Assembly: GCF_003597395.2 (NCBI RefSeq)
Contig: NC_133771.1
Coordinates: 142,479,619-142,543,618 of the forward strand
DNA length: 64,000 nt
Reading direction: 5' to 3'
From: Chelonoidis abingdonii
Lineage: Eukaryota > Chordata > Testudines > Testudinidae
Shown: piece after piece, positions 10,716-22,234 of the stretch
Position numbering within the stretch: position 1 is the first letter of the stretch
Layout: each line of letters begins with the position of its first letter
Position numbers and translations under genes: made by a program
The notes under the pieces: model-generated
Told to the model about the DNA's origin: nothing
What the model saw: the letters and a program-made list of their open reading frames with translations, nothing else
The model's database searches: none

Positions 10716-12130
10716 GCATAGCCCAAGACTCAAGGTCTAAGAACAAACCAATCTAGAGACACCAGCCATGCGATTGACTACAGGAAAGCCTATCACTGCA
10801 TGCCACACACGTGATCTGTGAATGGTCTAGGGCAACTAATACAAAATCAACAAGGACGGCTAAGAACTTTCCTCAAAGAAACTCAAATGGACCTGTTGGA
10901 AGTCAACTCAAGGCATGCTTGCCAAAGTGGCCATTCAAAGTGCTGCACATACCAAGGTGATGCATCTGTCACCTGCTGACTGTTCTGCATAGGCGTAACC
11001 TCCCCCTCAAGCCAATAAATAAACAAGAGACTGGATAACGGGTAAGGTTTCAGAGATTGGGAACTACCGATCAAGCCACCGTCCTCTAACAAGGGATGAC
11101 ATCCAAGCTGTATGCCTAAAAGAACAAGACAATCAACTCGCTAACCAAGCCTGAAACTGATCTACAGTAGAATTGGGATGTCATTCGACTGGAGAAGTGT
11201 GCTGGGATGGTAATGAAAGAGAGGGGAGGGTAAAGGTATATTCAAGCTACTATCTAGGTGGAACTACCAGCGGCCACATAGGCAGACATACAGACCAGCT
11301 GCAAGTACCTGTGGCATCCCACATCAACATTGGAAACCACGAGATGAGGAGGCAAGAAGACAGCCACATCAAATATCACTAAAGGATAAGACAGGTCCTG
11401 AAGAGCCGCTCAGTGGGAGGAAACAATCCCCCATCACAAGATACCCCTGCCTGGTGATGGTAAACTGGCCAAAGGAGGACCAATGAGACGCTGCCGGTGT
11501 GACGACCACCGAAGCTCTCACAAATGCACCGAGGCTCCACCCCATGTCCAACAACCCAGAGGGACTGTTATACCCCCCACTGGGAAGAAGGCGGGCGGGC
11601 TTGGTGAGCATCAAAGCCACTGCTTCCTGGACGAAACCCGAATATCCGAGGAGTATCATCAGTAGTGGCCCCCAAAAGTGAAGCGTGCTGAGAATGCGAC
11701 GGCAGCAGCAGACAATAGGGGAGGATACGCCAAGCAGTGCCCAATTGGCAAGAAGACCCTTGCATGTGGATGTTGACCCTATCGAGACAGAATATGCCAC
11801 GAAGGGTGAGCTGACATATTGGGAATCCTACCAGTGGCAGCTGGAGATAAAAGGCCGCCAAGGATACCCGCACTGGGGGGCCACGATCATATGTCAGCAC
11901 AGGTAACAGGCATCTGAGACCAGATTTCCAATTGAAGCAGGGACTACCAACTAAGATGGAAGACCCAAGATTGCAGACTGTTGCAAGGGCTCAGAGACAA
12001 GTCCAACACATAGTGGAGGAATGTAAAATGCATGGCAGACACAGCATACACTGAAACGGGCACAACCAGTGGCTGCGATTGTGTACAGGAACATTCTGCA
12101 ACAGCGTAATGGCTAGACACCTCCAAACAG
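9981..12130 (+). mobile_element. RLE-type LINE, inverted arm B (RT region, broken)
   Basis: Sense-oriented partner of arm A. Reading across frame changes gives, in order: a segment near 10490-10545 resembling MKDP-KG...NYRPIT (RT start), a YMDD-type box near 11090-11125, an IGMSF---KC segment near 11167-11205, and a cysteine knuckle near 11965-12030 matching C--C...VQHIV--CKM. This order matches the RT and zinc-knuckle part of LINEs with a restriction-enzyme-like endonuclease. No frame exceeds about 100 codons on the plus strand because of frequent indels. A 37-base G run interrupts it at 10678-10714. The gene is dead as written, though sequence error may be responsible rather than age. Confidence 0.75.
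10678..10714 (+). repeat. Poly-G run of 37 bases
   Basis: Uninterrupted G tract inside arm B. The corresponding part of arm A has no such tract. C and G runs of seven to ten also occur at 8095-8108 and 10550-10580. A tract this long and pure is unusual in vertebrate DNA and is suspicious as a sequencing or consensus error. Confidence 0.95.
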
Positions 12131-12934
12131 CATGGGAGAATTTCCACAAAGGTTTGGGAGAGATAGCAGGATAGATTCTGTAGGACTTCCAGATTTAGAC
12201 GGACAGGCAGGTACTGGCTGCCAATCAACCAGACTCGTGGTAAAGACAAGGACCAGAAGACAGCGGTGGGTGATATGATATAGCAGGTGCAATGGACGAG
12301 CAACATCAGGAAGACGGAATATTGAGAAGCTGGAAAAGTACAGGGCCTGAAAGAGGAACTAGAGAGGATGTGGAAAGTGAAGCCAAGTTGGCTCCATGTG
12401 TGCAGGAGCACTCGTGGCTGTGACTCCTAAGCTGGGTGAGTTGTCTCACAGATCCCAGGTAACAACATCAGAGCTCTCTCTTCCANNNNNNNNNNNNNNN
12501 NNNNNNNNNNGTCACTATGCACTTGCTATATCTATCACACCGCTGTCTATCTGGCCTTGTCTTTACCACGATGGTCTGGTTGATTGGCCAGTACCTGCCT
12601 GTCCGTTTCTATAATCTGGGTGAAGTCCTCTATCCAGAATTTTTATGCCCTGTAATTCTCCTCAATTCCTTCTTGTGTTGATATCTCCCAATCTGGTCTG
12701 AGTGGTTCTGTCCCATACGGCCTGTATCTCTCTCCCCCTCCTCTCTCCCCTCTCTTCCTAGCAACATCAGGAAAACGGAATATGAGAAGCTGGAGAAGTA
12801 CAGGGCCTGAAAGAGGAACTAGAGAGGATGTGGAAAGTGAAGCCAAAGTGGTCCCAGCTGGCAGGAGCACTCGTGGCTGTGACTCCTAAGCTGTGAGTGG
12901 CTCCAACAGATCCCAGGAACACATCAGAGTCTCT
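12120..12934 (+). mobile_element. RLE endonuclease region of the LINE, rearranged around a gap
   Basis: 12120-12300 encodes, with frame changes, the endonuclease region ending in a QPD motif (12223-12234) followed about 12 residues later by an ID pair, the PD...D pattern of restriction-enzyme-like LINE endonucleases. 12299-12485 continues with the downstream segment (EYEKLEKY--LKEELE, then AVTPKLG). After the N gap, 12511-12700 is the reverse complement of the endonuclease region again, and 12763-12934 is a direct repeat of 12299-12485. The order is therefore plus, plus, gap, minus, plus. A real locus could be rearranged like this, but a mis-joined read explains it more simply. Confidence 0.7.
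12486..12510. other. Assembly gap (25 N)
   Basis: Twenty-five consecutive N bases. The gap sits exactly between a segment and its inverted and direct repeats, so the sequence on either side should not be assumed to be adjacent in the genome. Confidence 0.99.
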
Positions 12935-13066
12935 GTCCAGAAAGTGCAGTGCTAGGAACAGCTAAGATACTGCGCAGAACCCTCAAACTCCCAGGCCTCT
13001 GGTAGAGGACCCGAGGTTGAGGAAGACACAAAGCACCCATAGGGGTGAGAGGGGAATTTTTTGCTG
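12935..13066 (+). mobile_element. 3' end of the RLE-type LINE (arm B)
   Basis: Encodes the same C-terminus as the minus-strand copy at 4930-5060, one base deletion apart, with the stop codon at 13003-13005. The 3' UTR reads AGGACCCGAGGTTGAGGAAG and ends GGGGAATTTTTT before unique sequence. The close match of the two 3' ends contrasts with the heavily diverged arms between them. Confidence 0.8.
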
Positions 13067-14446
13067 ATATCTGTACTGTATTCAAAGAGCTTATACAAAA
13101 CTTACCAAAACTATTAACCTTACAAGTTTAAAAGATGAGTATATCTTCAAGTCATGCTGGATATACTGACGGGGCATGTACATCAAGCTTTACTGCATCT
13201 CCACTCTTACTAGAAGAATACTATAGTATTTTTCACTAATGCTCCAAGACACGTCTTAGATTGGTAATTGCCATTTCAGTGGGCAATTCCTCATTTTGTA
13301 TTTAGTTTTAAAATGAACAATACAATCTGAATTTTTGATAATGTATGTCCTTATTTGCTTTTATAAAGAAAAAAATCCCATGAAGTGTTGATCCAGTAGT
13401 GCTTATTTTACCCTCTACTTCTGGGTTCCATGCCTGTTAGAGGAACTGTCACCCCCTAACTGACATATCCCATTTGTCATCTTTCTCAGAGCTCCTTATC
13501 AGACTGCTGGTGAAGCGCATCAGTGTGTATCTTTGGAAATAGTCATGATGACAGATTTACATTCATATATAGCTTCTTACCCAGAAGAATCCAGAAATGT
13601 TATACAGCATATAGCTTGTAAAATCATTACAGTGGAATCACTTTATCCACTGCAATGTAGTGAAACATGGCAGCTGCTTTTAGTAGCTAACTGCACCACT
13701 AATACAAACATTTATGTCCTATTGAAACATGGGGAATTTGAGAGGTGGAGTGTAATTTGCCAGGACATGAGGACTAATTCACATACTTTTCCAGAAAATG
13801 CCCTAAAATTTTTAGTGACTACCAGTCAGCACAAATGATCAAGATATCCATGTGAAAAAAAATAAATCTAAACCAGCACAGTATCTTCTAATATGTTACA
13901 GAAATATTCATTCACTACTGACTCAGCGATAAGAGTGACACCTACCAAATCACTACCACTACTTCCTGGCCCATATGTTTTTCATTAGAAGTCTCCTAGC
14001 CAAGTACAGACCACAGATCAAAACAATTTTTTATCCATGATGTTAGTGAATAGGTATCCTTTAGGGGGAAATTTACAGCTAAATTGTAGGAAAATTCTTA
14101 CTTTAGTTGAAATAATAATTATCAAATATGGATAATAGTAAATCCAACTTCCATGAAATTTAAGATGGCTATAGATCTCGATGTGAAAAAAGAGATTGTT
14201 TGCATGATATTAACTTTATATTCAGTATCATCATTTTCTTGCCATTCTATTGTATTAACTGAATATCATAGTAGCAAAAGCAGTACTTTTAAAGAACCAT
14301 TGCCTTTAAATAAAGACTGGGTGAAATCCTTGTGCTGACAGCAGAGGAACAGAAATTAAAGTCCTTCTATAAACCAGAGACCAAATATATCTGGATGGAA
14401 ATCCGCCAGCCCTCCCCTCAGTCTCTGAAACTTGTGGAGTCCAAAT
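13067..14446. other. AT-rich interval with an unrecognised 101-codon frame
   Basis: Mostly AT-rich unique sequence. A plus-strand frame at 13533-13838 begins MEIVMMTDLHSY and runs 101 codons without any domain I recognise. No acceptor or donor sites that would make it a convincing exon were found around it. It is listed only because it is the longest frame in this stretch. Confidence 0.3.
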
Positions 14447-14569
14447 TAGGGTGACCAGATGTCCTGATTTTATAGGAACCCTCCTAGTTTTTGGGTCTTT
14501 TTCTCATATAGGTTCTTATTACCCCCCGCCCCCATCCTGATTTTTCACATTTGCTATGTGGTCACCCTA
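14447..14569. mobile_element. hAT-type miniature element with perfect 8-bp target duplication
   Basis: Ends are TAGGGTGACCAGA and TGGTCACCCTA, inverted repeats of each other. The flanks carry GTCCAAAT at 14439-14446 and again at 14570-14577, an exact 8-bp duplication as made by hAT transposases. The 123-bp body has no coding capacity, so it must have been moved by a transposase supplied elsewhere. Confidence 0.9.
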
Positions 14570-14577
14570 GTCCAAAT

Positions 14578-15989
14578 CCTTAATAAGTAATCAAGAGCTC
14601 ATAACCTTCCTTATCCACCATACAGTTATTGATATAAAAACCCCATCTACCTGCATTACCACAGTCTACTGCACTACTATTGTAGGCTCTACAAGCTCTG
14701 GATACAGAACAGAGTGGTGCTGAGAACCTGTTGAACTCCTAAAACTCCCAACCACATCACTGGGAATTGCAGGGCTCAATTTCTTTCAAGATTAGCTCCT
14801 TTATTTCTGGAAATTTTTAGTTACTTCCACATAATGAGTTCATTACATACCTAGATGAAGCACAGGGAAAGGAACTGTATCTCAGGTGTGGATTCCCAAC
14901 TGACAGAAATAGTCAGTTCCTCTCCCCTTTCCAAATACTGGTTCAACCCATTCTTCTTATAACTCCTTCTTCCTGTAACAAATGTGAAGAGATATCTTCT
15001 CCTACTGTGATTGCTATTACACTAGTAGTGCTTCTCAAAGCCTCCCCAGGCGCCATACACAGTATGATCAGCTTTTCATGTTTTGCCCTTTTCATTGATC
15101 TCCTGTCTGAGAAATTTCAACAGCTCATTGCCGAAGCATTTCAGGAGATGATCCACATGCTCTGTGTGTGGGAAAGCATTATTTTAAAGCAGCGTAGACC
15201 CATGAACTGTGCCCAGCATAGGGGAAGTGGGAGGAGGGGAGGAGACAGTCAAACTGTACAAGTGAATTCTCTTGGGGACATACACAGCTTCAGGATATAG
15301 ACTAACAAAAGCTACAATTTTCATTTGCTATATGTAAACTTGAATGTGACAACTGTGAGCAGAAGGATGCTTCACTCAATTTAAGCCCCAGTCCACTACT
15401 TATTGTTCTCTCTCCTATTGCATTTCATAGCATTAATAAGATGTTCTATTATTATTTAAACCTACATAGATAAAACAGTCTTTCTACAATAGAAATCTGA
15501 ATATAGTAAAAATATGATCATGATAGTTTTACCTGAATTATTAAAAAAATTTGAAAAGGCTAACATTTACCCTATATAAATGAAATTAACTCCTTTGCAA
15601 ATAAAAATATGGCTATCTTTGCTTTTGTGTTTGAAAATTCAAGGCTCATTAACTTCAATGTGGCCTAAGCTGGGTCACCCTTGTAAGATCTGGAAAAATG
15701 TGATTATAACTTCAAGTATTAAACTCTCTTCATGGGGTAGGATCATGCTTCTATTGGAGTTAACAGGATTTTTTTTTAAAATGCAGAAGGGAGATCAGGA
15801 CCATAGTTTGCAAAATGTGATCTTTATCAAAGCATCACAGGAAGTATACTTATGGCACCGTTGGGTACATTTTGGGGGGGAATGTCATCAACCAGTGATG
15901 GACCCTGAGTGGTAACAGATGGCCTAAGTGTTTGAAATGCCCACTGCATGATATTACACTGTCTGTATAACTATAATAAAAATGGTGAA
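14578..15989. other. Unique AT-rich interval
   Basis: Open frames at 15007-15300 and 15580-15915 (plus) are 97 and 111 codons and show nothing recognisable. No repeat boundaries seen. Confidence 0.35.
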
Positions 15990-16205
15990 ATGATTAAGGA
16001 ACTAGTCTGGGAGTTGGGAGACCTGGGTTTAATTCCCTGTTGTGCCATGCACTTCCTATGTGATGTGGGGCAAGTCAATGAATCTCTCTCTATGCCTCAG
16101 GTCCCCCATCTGTAAAAGGGGTATAACAGCACTTCCTTGCCTCACAGTGGTATTCTAATACATTAAAAGATAGTGGGATGCTAGATACTATAGTAATGAA
16201 GACTA
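15990..16205 (+). mobile_element. MIR-type SINE
   Basis: Carries the familiar MIR order: GGGAGACCTGGGTTTAATTC (B-box region), GGGGCAAGTCAATGAATCTC, TGCCTCAG-TCCCCCATCTGT, AAAAGGGGTATAACAGCACT and the CTCACAG core near 16142. Pol III-derived retroposon, old and immobile. Confidence 0.85.
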
Positions 16206-19200
16206 TATGTGCATTTCAATAGATTATGTATCAACTAAAGGCGCTGTACCTCAGTAATTAAGTATCAGAATTGGGTGAAATACTTTTCACAAAATATTTG
16301 TGTACACATGTCCCTGTTTTATGTTTTTAAATGTGCTTTTCAACTTCTTCTAATCAAAGAGGCCTTAAACAAAAGCAAAGTGGTTGAGCTTAATTTAAAA
16401 ACAAATAGGAGCCTTTTTTGTACTTTTGGACCTGCATTGCACAAGGTTGCACAAGATATTAGATCCAAAGGCATGCACAGCATAAGAGACTATTTATCAA
16501 ATGTACAATTTCCTTTCAAGACAAGATCCATAACAAACACCCTCAGGCTATGCTGTGCCATATAGTCACATATGGGAAAGCATAAATCAAAATGTTTGAT
16601 GACATTAAACTATAGCTTATCATAGAAAATACTCACAAGAGAAACGTAGAGAAAAGGCAGTACAATGACAATATTTCTATATTCTCTTATAATAATGTAG
16701 CTGTATGAAAACTAAACCAAGGTTAGCAGGTTTGATCTAAGTCCCAAGTTCTACCATACATCTAGTATTAGACCTGGGCAGGAAATGGATTTTTTGGGAG
16801 CAGGCGGGAGGGTTCAGCAATGGAATGAAACTGACCTCTTGAAAATTTTTGTGGAAAAACAAGAGATCATCCCAGTGGTTATAGAACTCACATGAACTTC
16901 AAGTTTGAATCAGACTGAGTTCCCGAACCATCTCTCTATATTGGGGTCTCTCTCAGTCACTCACCAGAAATTCCATATTGAACCAAAGAAACTTTCCCAA
17001 CAAAAGTTTCATCGAAACTGATACATTTCCATAATAAGTTTTGGTGTCAATGAATTGGCATTTTCTGACAAAGTCTTTTCATAAAATAATTCCTGATCAG
17101 AGCTATCCACTACATGTACCCCAAAATTTTCCTGTCAAAACTTCTGTTTGCACATTTTTGATTATGCTCAAGCATTTCAAAGAAACAAAGTAATTTTCAG
17201 TGTACTGTATGAACGTGTTTATGAAACTCAATCTTTGGAAGGCTTACTGTCATTTCCAGGCTCACCCATATAAAAAAGTCTGCGTACAGAATTCTATTTT
17301 TAATTTTTCCTGAACTATGATAAACATTCAAACAATTTTTTTTTACCGATACAGGAAGAAAAAATATTTTACATGGAATAACAAGCTTCATAAATCAGGG
17401 ATTAGTTCCTAATTTCTACAGTACTATCATGAATTAGCTTTGGGGAAAAGATCCTTGATTGGATCTGTGACTAAGATGAGAACTATTCTGCATTCCTTAA
17501 CACCCCAATATACCACTAATTTTAATGGGAGTTTTGGGTATGACCAGCTAAGGGGACCAACCTACATCCCGGAAATGATGAATCTGATTTACAGCCTTTG
17601 CACTATAAACTACTGTACTAGAATTTTGAGAAAGACCTCAGAACCTTTGAACTAGAAGAGCCTAATGCATGCTGGGAATCTTAGAAAACTGTTGCAAAAA
17701 CTGAAATTTAAAACAATATATTTCAGACAGTTTAGAAAATAAAAGTAACATAGACACAACGTACAACAGGAATCCAGGACTGGCCACAAAGGGCATTTCT
17801 GCTTTTGTACTGCAGGAAGCCAAAGCATTCATTTGTTGGGTTGCTATCACGCAACTCTAGTCTAATATTAATTTTGGAAAAAAGTTGAAAACAAAAAAGA
17901 AGTCAGAGTGAGATTTTCTTGCCAGAAAATGGTATTTTAAACCTCCCAGGGGTTCTCATTTTTCTAGACGTACCATTGACTTGCTAATGACTTTGCAAGT
18001 GTAATGTTTCTAAGTTTAGAATGCTTCAAGCTAAATAAGTGGAAGCTGCATCTTAGCTCTCAACGAGGAATGTCACATAAATTCTTTTTCCTATTCAAAG
18101 GCAATTTTCTCTCATCTTCAACTTTCTCTCAAATTAAATAATATGGTAAAACAGAGGTACTCTGTAGAGATGTAAGGTAGGATCATAAATTATGCATATT
18201 TTCATAGCAAAGTCTCATTAGGAAGAGTGCCTTGAAAACAAATTATTGCACTAAGCATTGGAAAGATTTCTGAATCAAGAATGTGCAGTCCATCCCTCCC
18301 GTATTAATGCAATGCAGTGCAAGGAGAGAGAGGTTGACACTTGACAAATGACAAAGACATTTATATATAGTCTATAGCCATCCATTACCTGCATTTAAAC
18401 TTTGAGATCTATGGACTATGATGTGTACCATAGATGTACACTATGGCAGACTATGAAAAAACAGAAAAAAGTAGCTGGAATTACATGAAGGTCCAGTCCT
18501 GGGAGATGTTTCAATGGGAACCAGCACCTCATAGGATCAGACTCCAAGGGGTCAGCAAGACTGTTGCTGACATTGATCGTGAGTATTTTTACAGGTACTT
18601 TGATAGAGGATAAACAAGTTTAAAACGTACATTTTGTTTAGCAAAGCTTTATAAGCCAGACCACCAATCAGCTTTGTGGAAATCCTTAGATGATGAAAGG
18701 TTAATGCTCTGACTACCCTGTGGAAAGAGCAGACAGTTTCTATAAGTTTCTAAGTGGCAAACCAATTTGAGGATGCTTGTATTATTTATGTTCATACATT
18801 TCCTATTCCATTGGGAAAAAGGAGCCAAACCCATGGGACTATGCAGCAGCAGTCACTTGTTCAACTGCTAGCAGGACACTATCAGGGCTAATGAGAGGGA
18901 ATCACACAGCCTGCTCTCTGTACAGCGATAAGTCATTGCAAGTTGTTTAGAAAGTCTTTGGACAAAAATTACTATTTTTTGCTAATGGATTTTCTCTATT
19001 CTTCTGCCTGTCGACCAAGGGACAGGGCTGAGAAAGGGTTCAACATGGAGAATCTTAGACAGAGATACTCTATTTTCTTTCCCATGGAAATCATATATTT
19101 GTTCTTTGTATGTCTGTTGTTTCCCTTGGAATCTAGAAAAAAAAAGTCAGCTTTTGTTTGATCTAGAATGTGATTGTTATTTTATCTAGAATAAAAGTCA

Positions 19201-19990
19201 GCTAGAAATAGTGTAAGTATTTTTGTATTTGTGTAGGGAAAACAAAAGAACCACAAAAAGATCAAATGTCAGATATTTTTAAAAACATGAAAACAAAAGA
19301 ATCCATGACTTCTGTAACAAACATACATTCTTAACTCCTATAATTCAGGATTCTTCCACACTAACATCTAATTTTTTCCAGTGGGATATGTTGTTGGATT
19401 CTTGCATGTGGCTTTCAGGGATGCATGTTTACTTGATTGTATTCAATTATTTAAAAGGAAAGGGAGGAAATAGCTGATACATTTCTGCACTGTTATGCAT
19501 AACAGACATTCAAATAAAACTTTATATAGTTTATTGTAATGAAATTAGTTTTGTTGAATGTTATTATGAGGAAATGCAATATTATCATTTTTCCTCCATA
19601 ACATAGCTTTTATTAGGTACATTCAAATAAATAATACTAAAGTAGTGAATTCAAAATAACAGAAGTTTGAAAAAACAAATCAAACTGAACTTAATGCTTT
19701 CAAATCATATTGGAAAAATTTAAAACTGTTTAGCCACTTTTTTTAAAGTACATGGCAAAACAACCTCAAACGCTGCACATGAAGAGAAATAGATGAAAAA
19801 TCTAAACTGAATCTAAACTAAAATTAGTTCTGTATTTTTTAAAAAAGTCAAGAGCTTGTGAAAGTTGGGAGTGCTAAGTGTAAATGGAGTGGTGGATTCT
19901 TTTGCAACTATATAATTGTTTCTTAATCTACAGTATCAGTAATAGGCATTCTGAGACAAGATAGGTTTGTTATTTTCTCATTTCCCCTCT
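16206..19990. other. Long AT-rich interval, almost featureless
   Basis: Nearly 3.8 kb of AT-rich DNA. One weak tRNA-like SINE head may lie at 16865-16930 (CCAGTGGTTATAGAACTCAC, then CAAGTTTGAATC). Open frames are short and unrecognised. No promoter, exon or transposon ends seen. Confidence 0.35.
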
Positions 19991-20229
19991 CAGGGCCGGC
20001 TTTAGGTCGATTCCCCAGAATCAGGCCTCGTGCCTTAGGAACCCTTTTAAATTTATTTTACTCACACGGCGGTGGTCCAGGTCTTCGGTGGCACTTCGGT
20101 GGCAGAGATTCTTCAGTGCCGCAGAAGACCCGGAGCAAGTGAAGGACCCCCATCTCCAAAGTGCCGCCGAAGACCCAGACTGCTGCTGTGTATTCAAATT
20201 GGGCCCCGCAGTTCCTAAAGCCGGCCCTC
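19991..20229. mobile_element. hAT-type miniature element, family with CAGGGCCGGC ends
   Basis: Starts CAGGGCCGGCTTTAGG and ends with its complement CCTAAAGCCGGCCCT. Flanking 8-mers are TCCCCTCT (19983-19990) and TCCCCCCT (20230-20237), a target duplication with one mismatch. GC-rich body with inverted internal GTGCCGC segments. Same terminal family as the element at 24356-24555 but a different interior. Confidence 0.85.
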
Positions 20230-20372
20230 TCCCCCCTTAGATATTCTGAATTTTTGTCTAAATTCTGTCTGACACATATAGACTTGAAGCATTCTGACAA
20301 AACAAAAGATAAAAGTGCAGGACCATTACACTAGCTGAATGTATCTTGGAAATAGGCACTATTGGTCTAAGT

Positions 20373-20693
20373 CAGTGGTTCTTAACCTTTACTGCAGCCT
20401 GCACCCCTTTGGTTCTCAAAATATGTTCTCGCGCCCCTTATCAAAAATCATTGAAGTAGGTCAGCTCTTTAAACCTAGATATATTTTGTTTGTATATTAC
20501 AGTAATCATTAGAAAAGGTATAATGTTAATACATACATAGGTTTGATGAAACAAAGTAGTTGTACTTGTATGTCGGTGCTTAATTTGGGTTTTCGATGAT
20601 TTACCGTCTAAAAAAATCTGGCATGTCTCACACTCCCAGAAAGGGCATCTCGGACCCCCAGGAAGTGCGTGCACCCCAGGTTAAGAACCACTG
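20373..20693. mobile_element. hAT-type miniature element, family with CAGTGGTTCTTAACC ends
   Basis: Terminal inverted repeats CAGTGGTTCTTAACCT and AGGTTAAGAACCACTG. Flanks GTCTAAGT (20365-20372) and ATCTAAGT (20694-20701), an 8-bp duplication with one mismatch. 321 bp with no transposase; a minus-strand frame at 20441-20674 is within the element and is not a gene. Confidence 0.9.
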
Positions 20694-20701
20694 ATCTAAG
20701 T

Positions 20702-22234
20702 GTACAATCACAATAAAATATTTACTGAAAGCCAAAGGTCTTTCTCCCTGGGTGCATGTGGATTATGAGTAAACTATCAGGAAAAATATCTAAGCCTCAG
20801 TGACAAACACCATACCCTGGCTTCTCCAAGGTGGACTGAAGGAGGTGGAATGGTAAGTGCTGAGTACAGAACAAGATGGCCCAGGGGGCATTTGCTCTGT
20901 GGAGATCTATGTTGTTACAAAAAGTAGTGTCTGCTGCCTACTACAATTTGAAGGCAGGCTCCCAAAAAGTTGACCATCCATCCTTGAAGCCAGGGAGTGA
21001 TGATAGTTGAGTGAGCTGCCCTGGGGATTTCATACCTTTCCCCAAACTCTCCCAGCAGTGTTTCTCACTCTCAGTGACCAACACAGTCACACAAGGAAGG
21101 ACAGTATTTTTTGCCTATTATGTGCCAGATCCCTCAGCTGGTATAAATCAGCAAAGTTCCATTGACTTCAGTGGAAGTCTATTGATCCTTCTACATCCAG
21201 CCTGTGTGCTCAGGAAGGCAGGGGTCCTGTGGAAATAATAGTATGGGATCATATAATTAAAGACTGTATCATAACGTAAAAGCACAGAGGGACAAATCAT
21301 TTCCTAACTTTCAAGTGTTTGACTTTGTGCCCCAAATAATGTTCTTTTAAATTAGGGGATGGGGAGTTTATGTAATTTTGCTAGTTTTTTAAAGAAGTTA
21401 AAAATAAATTTTATAAAACTGTAAAAAACAACACATCATCATCAGGGTTTGAAACCTAAGCACTTCAGCACACATTGCTTCCACAGGAACTACAGGACTG
21501 ACTGCCTTAACTATCCCCTACTCTGGGCTGATAGTCCACCATAGGGAATGGCCCATCAGTACAATACGCTGGGTCAAAAGGGTAGCTGGGGGAGCATGTC
21601 CCAACTTTCTCTTGGCTTCCAAGCATTGTGGGAGGGAATAAGATGAGATGATGTGCTGTCCAGGCGTCTGGGTAGGGGAGACAGGAGCTCAGTCAGTCCC
21701 CCCTATCTCCATCTTTCACTGCTCCAGCAGTTCCCAGGTATTGTATATGTGCAGTTGCTCTGCTTTGGCAATGACATGGGCCAGCTCTTTGGAATGTTCG
21801 TGGTTGGCTATTATTTGCTGTAGGCTGCCAGCGTTTTCCTGAGCAATATAAACAATATGAACTGACATTTCTCTTTTATTTCAGCTCAATGCAATCTCAT
21901 GGAACAATAAAAAGGCACATATCTAGACCAAAGGCTTTCCCTACTGCATTTAAGAGGCCTGCTGTGAGCAATGGAAGTGTTAGATTTCCTGTAGCTCTAG
22001 CTGCTAGCTCCCCTTATAATTAGGAGGGAGAAAAATATTTTCCTATAGCAGAGATACTGGATATTCTTTGAAGGCAAATAGTGATGAGTTAAAATGACAA
22101 AAGGATTAATTCAACTTTATCTATTAGGAAAAATATTTTAACAATAAAAATCTGACACTGGAACAGTTTGCCAGGCACAGTAGTTCTACCATAGTATGAG
22201 ATGACAAAGATTTTGGGGGGTGGGGGTGATAGAT
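20702..22234. other. Mostly unique interval
   Basis: A fragment at about 21125-21185 (CCAGATCCCTCAGCTGGTAT, then TCCATTGACTTCAGTGGA) resembles a widespread short repeat also seen near 27.0 kb. The rest shows no gene or repeat I can name. Confidence 0.35.

Noticed and set aside
4930..13066. The entire 8-kb block as one giant DNA transposon with inverted ends
   Set aside because: The matching outer ends (4930-5060 and 12935-13066) encode the C-terminus and 3' UTR of a LINE, not transposon termini, and there is no target duplication outside them.
13533..13838. 101-codon open frame as a small gene
   Set aside because: AT-rich, no domain, no splice or promoter context; within expectation for chance frames in a window this long.
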